A DNA stretch of 64,000 nucleotides from Bryum argenteum (Eukaryota; Streptophyta; Bryopsida; Bryales; Bryaceae): contig CM073329.1 of NCBI GenBank assembly GCA_037043015.1, positions 1,876,648 to 1,940,647 on the forward strand, in the 5' to 3' direction. The notes beneath the pieces were generated by a model. The model did no database searches and was not told the origin of the DNA. It saw only the letters and a list, made by a program, of their open reading frames with translations. Of the stretch, positions 24,551-34,666 are shown one piece after another. Both the position numbers and the translations under genes were made by a program. Positions within the stretch are counted from its first letter, which is position 1. Each line of letters opens with the position of its first letter.

Positions 24551-26941
24551 GTTGCCTCGGGATGGCGGGATGACAGGCCTCGGGTTTGGTTTGTTATTTT
24601 TGAGCTTGTGTCGAATTTTTTTTTGCTTTTTATGATCTTGATCTGGCGGGCGTCGAATCTGTACAGCCCCCATCTGAAGTGTTCGTAGTGCCATCGGGAT
24701 GGCGGGATGACAGGCCTCGGCTGGATTGTTTTTTTCCTGCTTGTGCCGAATTTTGCTTTTATGATTTTAATCTTGCGGCGTCGAATCTGTAGAGACCTTC
24801 TGAAGTGGTCGTAGTGGCCCTTTCTGCTTGTGCCGAAGTTTGCTTTTCATGATCTTAGTCTTGCGGCATCGAAAGTGTACTGGCCCCTTCTGAAGTGCTC
24901 GTAGTGCCCTCGGGATGGCGGAATGACAGGCCTCGGCTGGTTTGTTTTTTTTCTGCTTGTGCCGAATTTTCTTTTGCTTTTGATGATCTTAATCTTGCGG
25001 CGTCGAAAGTGTACAGGCCCCTTCTGAAGTGCTCGTAGTGCCCTTGGGATGGTGGGATGACAGCCTCGGTGGGTTTGTTTTTTCTCGCTTGTGCCGAATT
25101 TTCTTTTGCTTTTTATGATCTTAATCTTGCGGCGTCGAAAGTGTACGGGCCCCCCTTCAAGTGCTCGTAGTGCCCTTGGGATGGCGGGATGACACAGCCT
25201 CGGCCGGTTTGTTTTTTTTTCGCTTGTCTTGAATTTTTTTTGCTTTTATGATCTTAATCTTGCGGCGTCGAAAGTGTACGGGTCCCTCCGAAGTGCTCGT
25301 AGTGCCCTCGGGATGGCGGGATGACAGGCCTCATTTGGTTTGTTATTTTTGAGCTTGTGTCGAATTTTTTTGCTTTTTATGATCTTGATCGGCGCGGGCG
25401 TCGAATCAGACAGGCCCCCATCCGAAGTGTTCGTAGTGCCATCGGGATGGCGGGATGACAGCCTCATTTGGATTGTTTTTTTCCGCTTGTGCCGAATTTT
25501 GCTTTTATGATTTTAATCTTGCGGCGTCGAATCTGTAGAGACCTTCTGAAGTGGTCGTAGTGGCCCTTTCTGCTTGTGCCGAAGTTTGCTTTTCATGATC
25601 TTAGTCTTGCGGCATCGAAAGTGTACAGGCCCCTTCTGAAGTGCTCGTAGTGCCCTCGGGATGGCGGAATGACAGGCCTCGGCTGGTTTGTTTTTTTTCT
25701 GCTTGTGCCGAATTTTCTTTTGCTTTTGATGATCTTAATCTTGCGGCGTCGAAAGTGTACAGGCCCCTTCTGAAGTGCTCGTAGTGCCCTTGGGATGGTG
25801 GGATGACAGGCCTCGGCTGGTTTGTTTTTTTTCTGCTTGTGCCGAATTTTCTTTTGCTTTTTATGATCTTAATCTTGCGGCGTCGAAAGTGTACAGGCCC
25901 CTTCTGAAGTGCTCGTAGTGCCCTTGGGATGGCGGGATGACAGGCCTCGGCTGGTTTGTTTTTTTTCTGCTTGTGCTGAATTTTTTTTTGCTTTTTATGA
26001 TCTTAATCTTGCGGCGTCGAAAGTGTACAGGTCCCTTCTGAAGTGCTCGTAGTGCCCTCGGGATGGCGGGATGACAGGCCTCGGCTGGTTTGTTATTTTT
26101 GAGCTTGTGTCGAATTTTTTTTTGCTTTTTATGATCTTGATCTGGCGGGCGTCGAATCTGTACAGGCCCCCATCTGAAGTGTTCGTAGTGCCATCGGGAT
26201 GGCGGGATGACAGGCCTCGGCTGGATTGTTTTTTTCCTGCTTGTGCCGAATTTTGCTTTTATGATTTTAATCTTGCGGCGTCGAATCTGTAGAGACCTTC
26301 TGAAGTGGTCGTAGTGGCCCTTTCTGCTTGTGCCGAAGTTTGCTTTTCATGATCTTAGTCTTGCGGCATCGAAAGTGTACAGGCCCCTTCTGAAGTGCTC
26401 GTAGTGCCCTCGGGATGGCGGAATGACAGGCCTCGGCTGGTTTGTTTTTTTTCTGCTTGTGCCGAATTTTCTTTTGCTTTTGATGATCTTAATCTTGCGG
26501 CGTCGAAAGTGTACAGGCCCCTTCTGAAGTGCTCGTAGTGCCCTTGGGATGGTGGGATGACAGGCCTCGGCTGGTTTGTTTTTTTTCTGCTTGTGCCGAA
26601 TTTTCTTTTGCTTTTTATGATCTTAATCTTGCGGCGTCGAAAGTGTACAGGCCCCTTCTGAAGTGCTCGTAGTGCCCTTGGGATGGCGGGATGACAGGCC
26701 TCGGCTGGTTTGTTTTTTTTCTGCTTGTGCTGAATTTTTTTTTGCTTTTTATGATCTTAATCTTGCGGCGTCGAAAGTGTACAGGTCCCTTCTGAAGTGC
26801 TCGTAGTGCCCTCGGGATGGCGGGATGACAGGCCTCGGCTGGTTTGTTATTTTTGAGCTTGTAACACACAATTAAGCATTTATGCACTTGGCTAAGTGCA
26901 CTAATTTCAACAACTAAACCACAAGAATTTGCCTGGAATTG

Positions 26942-26978
<37 letters not shown>

Positions 26979-27409
26979 CAAAATCTCACACATTCAATTT
27001 AAATATTTATCATATTTTCAAATTGGAGTAGAAAGTAGGCTTCATAAAATTAGCTAGAATCAAGTTCAAACAATATTATTTTAATGATTCCAATCTCGAT
27101 TTGGAGCTAGAGCTAGAATCTAGGAAATCAGAAGAAATTATTCAAATCGTCATTGTGATCACTTTAGCAAACTTTAGGGGGGTTAGGTAATTAAATACCT
27201 TCAAGCGGTGTATACGCACACAACCTTCAATTTTTTAATTTTTAGTTTTAAATTAAAGGATAAAATTCAAATTAGGGTTTAGAGTGCGTAGGGGGTATAG
27301 TGGCGATGTTTGTGGTAGCACAAGGTGGGGTTTGAGAGGGAATGGGATTTGAAAAGGGTAATTGTAGATGTGGAATTCAGAGAAAAGAAACCTTTAGTTG
27401 CAATAACAA

Positions 27410-27941
27410 CTATGCATAATCACACCCCTTACTAGGCCTAAACCCTATAAACGAGAACCGGCAAAAATAAAAAATGAAGAGGTGTGCGGCCACACATTCC
27501 TTGCTGGGCCTAAACACTAAAGTCCAAATCTAAATTTTTTTGGGAGAAAAAATAATAATAATAATAATAAATTAAAAAAAAATTATTAAGAGGTGTGCGG
27601 CCGCACACCCCTTGCTGGGCCTAAATGCTCAAATCCAAATCTAAATTTTTTGGAAAAAAAATATATATATTAAGAGGTGTGCACCCGCACACCCCTTGTT
27701 GGGCCTAAACGCTCAAATCCAAATAAAAAAAATTTTGGGAAAAAAAATAAAAATAAATAAATAATAATAATATTAATATTAAAATTATTAAGAGGTGTGC
27801 AGCCGCACACCCCTTGCTGGGCCTAAATGCTCAAATCCAAATCTAAATTTTTTGGAAAAAAAATATATATATTAAGAGATGTGCAGCCGCACACCCCTTG
27901 CTGGGCCTAAACGCTCAAATCCATATAAAAAAAATTTTGGG

Positions 27942-27976
<35 letters not shown>

Positions 27977-28069
27977 AATAATAATAATAATATTAAAATT
28001 ATTAAGAGGTGTGCGGCCGCACACCTCTTGCTAGGCCTAAATGCTCAAATCCAAATATAAATTTTTGGG

Positions 28070-28106
<37 letters not shown>

Positions 28107-28223
28107 TGTGCAGCCGCACACCTCTTGCTGGGCCTAAACGCTCAAATCCAAATTTTTTTGGAAAAAAAAAAAAAAAAAAGAGAGAGGTGTGCAGCCGCAC
28201 ACCCCTTGCTCGACCTGAATGCT

Positions 28224-28260
<37 letters not shown>

Positions 28261-28690
28261 AATTTTTGGCGGTTGTGGCGGCTGATGAGTGATGACGTCA
28301 TTCAAACCCTAATTCCAGCAAACATACTAAGGTGTAGAATAAAAGGAGAAGGTGAGATTAGTATGTGGTAGTTGTGAGGTTTGAGAGATGAAGTGGTTGA
28401 GAGGTTTGAAAGATGAAGTGGTTGTGAGGTTTGAGAGATGAAGTGGTTGTGAGGTTTGAGAGATGAAGTGGTTGTGAGGTTTGAGAGATGAAGTGGTTGT
28501 GAGGTTTGAGAGATGAAGTGGTTGTGAGGTTTGAGAGAAATGAGAATAAGATATGAGAGGTGGTAGTAGGGTTTGGGAGAAGAAATAGAAGAAATTAGGA
28601 AGATTTTGCAAAAACCCTAATTATTGACGGCTGCAACGTTTAAAAACCCTAAACCTAGGGGTGTGCGCCCGCACACCCCTTGCCATGCTG
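27410..28690. repeat. Spaced palindromic repeats (GTGTGCGGCCGCACAC core)
   Basis: About ten units, near 27415, 27481, 27591, 27675, 27790, 27875, 28004, 28105, 28184 and 28659. Each reads GAGGTGTGC(G/A)GCCGCACACC followed by CCTTGCTGGGCCTAAA and GCTCAAATCC. Units are separated by A-rich or AT microsatellite spacers of variable length. The core can form a hairpin or bind a dimeric protein. Confidence 0.85.
28366..28540. repeat. 25-bp minisatellite in TE C
   Basis: About six tandem copies of GTTGTGAGGTTTGAGAGATG + AAGTG. On the minus strand this yields a spurious Thr/Ser/Leu repeat frame. Confidence 0.85.
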
Positions 28691-28695
28691 AAATA

Positions 28696-28746
<51 letters not shown>

Positions 28747-29849
28747 AAAAAAAGAAATCATTGTTGCTGGGATTGGCTATGAAACTAGTCCAACCTCGAC
28801 GGGAGCTTGGAGGATTGATGATGAACTAACCTCTCAAGATTCAAGAAAGTCAAAGTGGATTTTTGCTATTTTGGGCAGCCTAGATGACGGGATTAAAATC
28901 AATAATTGATCCTTAGAATTTTATTGGATGTTTCTTACAGTATTATACAAATGTATCAAGTTTATTATTTTCCGGGTACTATGTATTATGTCGCAAGTAG
29001 GACTTTACCATATCAATTGACAAATATTACAAATCATTATTGAGGACATTGGGTAAAACTACTTATTTTCTAATATGTATTATTGTGCAAAAATTATATG
29101 GTTTTCAACTAGTGAACTTTTTTTATCAAAGAACCCATTCACCAAGCCATATATTTGGGTTTTCAAGTGCACATTGGAGGTTATTTACATAAGTGCACTT
29201 TTAAACGTACAAGTGCATAATTGCTTAATTGCTTGTTTTGTGTCGAATTTTTTTTTGCTTTTTATGATCTTGATCTGGCGGGCGTCGAATCTGTACAGGC
29301 CCCCATCTGAAGTGTTCGTAGTGCCATCGGGATGGCGGGATGACAGGCCTCGGCTGGATTGTTTTTTTCCTGCTTGTGCCGAATTTTGCTTTTATGATTT
29401 TAATCTTGCGGCGTCGAATCTGTAGAGACCTTCTGAAGTGGTCGTAGTGGCCCTTTCTGCTTGTGCTGATTTTTGCTTTTTAAGATCTTAATCTTGCGGC
29501 GTCGAATCTGTTCAGTCGCCCTTCTGAAGTAGTCGTAGTGCCCTCGGGGATGGCGGTTGTAGGCCGGACTTGGTTTGTTAATTTTTTGCTTGTTTCGAAT
29601 TTTGCTTTCTATGATCTTAATCTTGCGGCATCGAATCTGTACAGGCTGCCTTCTGAAGTGGTCGTAGAGCCCTCGGGATGGCTTGCCAGATAGGGCTTTT
29701 CATTCGTGGTTTTCGTGCTTTTCTTGATTGTCTTGAAATTTTCACCTTTTTTCTTTGATGATCAGTCTGAGATTTGGAGTCAACGTGCTGCCCACCTTCT
29801 TGTGAAATGCGTATATTGACTTTCTATAGGTTTGTGCAGATTTTATACA

Positions 29850-32733
29850 TGGAGCAGAAGAGAAACGTTGAGGATGAATCGGATTGTGAAAGTGACATCT
29901 TAGCTTTGTGCGCTCGTGTACATAATGTAGTAGACGATCGGCGTGTCGTAAGGACATTCATTTCGGTTTCGTTGAGTACTCTTGCTTTTCCAGTTTGTCT
30001 CTCTCATGCGGTTGATAGTGCCCAAATTCCAAGAAAGGCATACAAAAAGTCATATTCTGCAATTGTGAAGGCCCATCGGATCCAAGCTACAGCGATTGCG
30101 AAAGTGTCTGATAAGTGTTCACCTATATACAAGTTTATGTTCTTAGTTCAAACTTGATTCACAGTTGCTATAAGTATTGTATTACAAATTCACATTATAT
30201 ATTGTGATAATTTGTTTTATGTTATTTTGCCGGATCCACTTTTAATTCATATTTCTGTCTCAATTCGCTATTTGAAATTAACAGATGCGAGTTCCAGACA
30301 ATTCTGATTTCAATGAAGAGGCCGCTCGTGAACCGCCATCGCCGTCTGCACCAGTTCTCCTCTCCCCCGACAATGAGAAGATACTTCCAAGTGATGAGAC
30401 TCAAGAAAATCCCACTGGTGACAATGACTCTGGGGAATTTGAGCCATTGCTCATTCAGCCACTTTCCTCTCAGGTGCCAACTCAAGAGCGCTCACGAAAC
30501 AAAGATACAATTATTGAATGTGGTGATGGGGCTCCTCTGTCCGATTCAAATGACGTGGAGGGCTTCAAAATGCCGAACCATCTTAAGGGTAAAGACGCCG
30601 GATGGATTGGAGAAGAGATGAGACAATTGCACAAAGGTGAGCATATCCATGTCATCAACCGGCTTCGGAACAAACCGGTAAACAAATCCCGCTTCAACAT
30701 TCTTTTGTGTCGATTAAAAACTCATCCGAAGGTCCGACCAATCATTGACGTTGACGTTGAAAAACTCATGAAAGTGTTTAACATGGGGTACCCGGAGGGT
30801 GATCGTGTGTTGTATGTTTCTCTCTACTCTACCAAAGCGGAGCTGTGTCATGTAAAACCGACTGACGATTTTTTGAAAAATCCTCATTGGAAAGCGGTTA
30901 ATAACGAGTTTGAGGAGATCTTGATGGCTGATCTCGACCTCCATTACTTCAGCGACAAGTACTTCTACGTATATGAAGAAAATCATCAAGTGACGGCATG
31001 GAGGAGGCACATTGAGCGGTACCATCCTGATGAAAGGCCATGGTACATTTCTGTAGATTGCATTATTCTTGACGGTCGACAAGAAAGGAATGTTCCCCTA
31101 CATGCGATGGCCGATATTAACTGCTGAGCTTCTCAAAGTTTCATATTTTTTATTTAATCACTTTCACTACATACAATGTTTGTCTCACTCAATGTTGTGA
31201 ACAATGTTATGAACAGGTCTACAGAGAATGCGCATGTCGAAGATAACTTTTGCTCCCACCTCCAACGTATGCGGAGATTCGGGAAACTGAAGCTCACAGA
31301 TTTCAAAGACCTAATCAGCAAAGACAATTACAAGACTTCCGAAAGAGTGAAGGAGAAGAAGGACAAATGGTACCCGCTCGCGATAGACGTGTTCGCGAAG
31401 TTCCTATACGAGGTAACATTTGTGATTCTTCCGTACCTTTCTCTTATCGTATTTAAATCTATTAATATTTTACTCATATTTATCATATATATTTGTTTCA
31501 GAGGAAAATTGCAAAGGCATCAGACGAGGCAGAAGCAGAATACAATGCCGAGACCCCCATTGACAAGCGCACAGCATCGGAAGTCTGGACTGCTATGGAT
31601 ACTGCGAGAAAATTTGAAATAAAGAAAATTCGCTCAAAAGAATTTGATAAAATGTTGGGCGTTGCGAACAAAGATCTCGGGGGCAAATGGGCCAAAGAGG
31701 TACGCCTTTCAACTTTTTTTGAAGTCCAAACATGTAATTATGTTTATGGTACTCACATTCTTCATGGTCTATCGCATTTGCAGATATACTCGCATTACAG
31801 CAAAAACCTCATTCCAGAATTCACTCTTGACCGCTTATACCTGATAGCAACGACAAATTGCCACAAGGATTTCAAGACACAATGGCTTCGATGGTGGAAT
31901 ACCTCGTTTGAGGTTGGCGAGGCCAACCACTTCCCTGTGCCGGTCCAGAATAAACCTCTAAGTGTTTGGCTAAACCGCGCCTCTCTATGGGCACAGGTAA
32001 TCACATCAACGTCCTTCAGTTCTTGGATCCACATGTGTATTTAAAACTTCTGTTCTTACGTCTGTTATTCAATTGCAACTGGTCAAATACTTGGAAGAAA
32101 AACTTGAAGAAAACCATAGCACTATAAAATTACAAAAAAATTTCCTCATTACTTGGAATGACAACATTCTCAAGCCTTTAGACTACGTGGAGAAATGGAT
32201 GCTTATTCTCTGGGATAAGGCCTTCGAGAACTACCTCGAGCCCAATGCGAGCCCCAAGTTCCTTAAACGCTCTAAACTGGAGAAAATTGGGGGTGGCATA
32301 GAGACAGGGAATCGATTGGTTTTCAGGTGTGTTTCAGGTAGTCGAGGAATATCCAGACAAAAAAAATTCGGCTCAACAGCAGAACCATTTTACTCATGCT
32401 CAATTGATAACAGGAGGTTGGTTTCTCGAGTCTCACGACAACTTTGTCCATCGGGACGAGAAGCATCTGGTTCAAGGTCCTTCCGCGGCCGTTACTACCG
32501 AAGCAATGATCGAGGACGACGACAACAACTTCTCGATCTTGCCTGATGCATTCCCCCCTCCGCTAGTATCTGCAGTCCCTGCACTATCACCAGTCGAAGC
32601 CCCTCCACAACCTCAGGCGAAGGGAAAGAAACGCAAGAATACTGCTGCTAACGGCTCGAGAGAGAAGGATCCTTCCTTTCTCCAATGTTTTGTTGATTCT
32701 CTCACAGACGAGCGGGGAATCGTCTTTGACTGA
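29850..32733 (+). pseudogene. Multi-exon gene of unknown function in TE B
   Basis: A probable first exon starts at 29850 (MEQKRNVEDESDC). The main exon 30285-31120 is rich in charged residues and has GYPEGDRVLYVSLYSTKAEL, then WRRHIERYHPDERPWYISVD. Further exons have clean borders: about 31217-31410 (donor GTAACA), 31502-31698 (donor GTACGC), 31784-31996 (donor GTAATC), 32079-32327 and about 32340-32733. The tail is basic, with a likely nuclear signal (KGKKRKN). The acceptor before 32079 reads TTGCAACTGG where TTGCAGCTGG is expected, so the AG is lost; this suggests decay. Total about 780 residues. I recognise no family. Its position near the TE B right end suggests an element-encoded protein. 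Confidence 0.5.
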
Positions 32734-33647
32734 AGCCTTAGTACGGTTTAGTTGTTGCTAATACCAACTCTCATTCAACTCATTCAATATTGTACATATG
32801 ATGTGGGTTGCTGGTTATGTAGGTGCTGTCGTGATTGCCTGTGTGCGTTCGAACCGTCATCTCATTGCTGTTGAAGCTGACGAAGAGATATTTGACGGAC
32901 CCTTATCGGCATACGTGGATGGTACCGCTCTTGAGAAAGAAAGCGGCGATTCGGTTCCAGACTATGACTATAACAGTGACAGCTCTGAACCGCTTTAGAA
33001 GAAGCAACGTCCAACATCTTGTACATAATTATCTCTTACATTCCCCCCTTCTATCGTCACCTTCACTCGCTAATAATTAATTGATATTGACTTTTTCTGT
33101 ACTTTTAGAATCGCAGGTTCCAATCCACGCTTGATTGGCGACGGAAGTCTCTAGAGCATTCCTCCCTAAACCTTTACCCTAGTACCATCTTATGCGGAGA
33201 GGATAGCTCAGGATTTTGTCGCTGCCCTTCTCCCGTCTTATCGGACAGTAGTAGACGTCGACGCTTTAGCTCAAGAGTGCTTGCGTTCATAGACGATGAG
33301 GCTGATCAGTGTGACCAACACTTTAATGGTGGTTCACCATCAGCATCCTAGGTGTTTTTATTTTCCTGGTTTGGTTTGGACTACGTAGGTTCATATATCT
33401 ATAATTGCCCTACGGCATTGGTCATACATGTGGTTTTATTATACATTTTTATATCTATCCATGACGTTTACGTATGAATCATGAACGTTTAACGATTTCT
33501 TAATTCATCTAAATGTTTAAGTTTTAAACTCAAAACAAACTAAAAGTTTCAGAATGTTTCTTTATTTTCCATTGGAGTGATTGAATCTTGCCAATGTTGG
33601 TAGGGGCTCTGGTCCAGTATTTGTATAGCTCAGGATAGCTGCCTTAA
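32734..33647. other. TE B, downstream of the unknown gene
   Basis: A short open frame at 32798-32998 (acidic end PDYDYNSDSSE) might be a further small exon or chance. Nothing else recognised. Confidence 0.4.
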
Positions 33648-34009
33648 CCCTTAAACGCCCGAGCAAGCCCGAGGGGCTTGATTCCAACAGAATCTTCCCT
33701 GTAGCTCTCATTGTACTCAACGTTTCACTTATATTTTGATGTCAAACTGGTCACCTTCTTCTGATGCATTCAAAAAGTGAAATTTCACGATTCAAATCAC
33801 AATTTGTATGAATGATTTTGTGGTTTGAAAGGATTGTGGTAGGTAGGTTGGGGTGGTACATAACCTTGTAGGAGGTTGCAAGCTCATCATTGATTGGTCC
33901 ATTCATGATGCCCAAGTTCAAAAAGTGCACTATTCATGATGCCCAAGTCCAAAAGATGCTGTGATCCAATTTTGGGCTGCCCGTTTTAGACCCCAAGGGC
34001 GTTTAAGGG
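33648..34009. repeat. MITE, TTAA-flanked, copy 4
   Basis: 362 bp with perfect 13-bp terminal inverted repeats CCCTTAAACGCCC, flanked by TTAA at 33644-33647 and 34010-34013. It is the cleanest member of the family. Confidence 0.8.
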
Positions 34010-34666
34010 TTAAGACGCACTGCAACGCTCAAATGAGGCCGAGGAGAATCGAACTCGGACCACTACAATGTCACGTGAATGTCTTACTGTACACCTTACA
34101 AGGAGACACGGAACGATGACTTGTAGTTTTAAATTTCAGATTATATAAACCGAAGCATCTACATATAATTCTGACAAGTGTAATGGGAAATTGATGACGT
34201 CAGCCCTAATTAGTCTCCAAATTTTAAAATCAGTAAATTAAATTTATTGATGCCCTAAAGGGCCCTCCCAAATTTTGGTTCAGATTTTGTATTTGTGAGT
34301 GAACGGGGCCAGTATATGATTTGAATTGTATGGGGACACATGATAATGTCAGCCCCAATTTAATTAACTTTTATTTAAACTTGCAAATGTGGATTATTTA
34401 TGAAATATTGTAGGACCCCAATACCATGAAAAGAAATGGATAAAGGACCTATATCCACGGTTTTTTGGTACTTTTATGCCTAAAAATAACCATTTCAAAA
34501 TTTCACAACCACCCATTTCATGGTAATAGGGCCATTAACTTTTAAATTATTTTTTTCTTATCGCTCAAACTTTACCGCTCACCGCTCAACGCTCAACGCT
34601 CACACCGGTGGGTTTCCCCTCCTCTTTGGAGGCAAAGGCTACTCATGTATTTGTTCAGTCTTTCAG

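Larger units (their letters stand above)
26863..29237. mobile_element. TE C: 2.4-kb non-autonomous TIR element in the tandem array
   Basis: 28-bp terminal inverted repeats (26863-26890 and 29210-29237), matching at 25 of 28 positions, share CAATTAAGCA and TTATGCACTTG. They are flanked by a 4-bp duplication TTGT (26859-26862, 29238-29241). The array sequence resumes exactly after the right copy. The interior has no coding capacity. It is filled with a palindromic repeat family, homopolymers and a 25-bp minisatellite. Confidence 0.82.
24555..29700. repeat. Tandem array with about 130-bp monomers and about 750-bp higher-order period
   Basis: Monomers share GGGATGGCGGGATGACAG, GATCTTAATCTTGCGGCGTC and CTTCTGAAGTGCTCGTAGTG. 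A variant monomer carrying CTGTAGAGACCTTCTGAAG recurs at about 24781, 25527, 26281 and 29422. That spacing of about 750 bp means several different monomers are copied as a block. The second and third blocks are nearly identical. The array is interrupted at 26863-29237 by TE C and fades out near 29700. Most open frames here are artefacts of the repeat. Confidence 0.88.
18186..34604 (+). mobile_element. TE B: 16.4-kb TIR element inserted in the TE A transposase gene
   Basis: The ends are inverted repeats beginning TGTGAGCGTTGAGC, followed on both sides by further GTGAGCGG units (18186-18222 and 34574-34604). The flanks are CCG (18183-18185 and 34605-34607), a 3-bp target duplication, as in CACTA or PIF/Harbinger elements, though the terminal bases match neither well. 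Cargo: a SWIM-type zinc-finger relic on minus near the left end and an unrecognised multi-exon gene on plus near the right. It also holds a cox3 NUMT, a tandem array, TE C and MITEs. Superfamily not assigned. Confidence 0.75.

Noticed and set aside
25246-26887. Several frames with a repeated ACHPAIPRALRAL motif
   Set aside because: Produced by the tandem array monomer; not genes.
28041-28305. Poly-Lys and poly-Phe open frames
   Set aside because: They are homopolymer A runs between the palindromic repeats of TE C.
28327-28611. Thr/Ser/Leu repeat protein on minus
   Set aside because: A direct translation of the 25-bp minisatellite, with no conserved sequence outside it.
27410-28690. CRISPR-like spaced repeats
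   Set aside because: Spacers are homopolymers or microsatellites, not unique sequences, and the genome is eukaryotic; this is a transposon-internal repeat.
34030-34110. tRNA-like B-box on minus (GAGTTCGATTCTC)
   Set aside because: No full cloverleaf or anticodon arm could be drawn. It could be a SINE remnant, but no A-box or tail was convincing.
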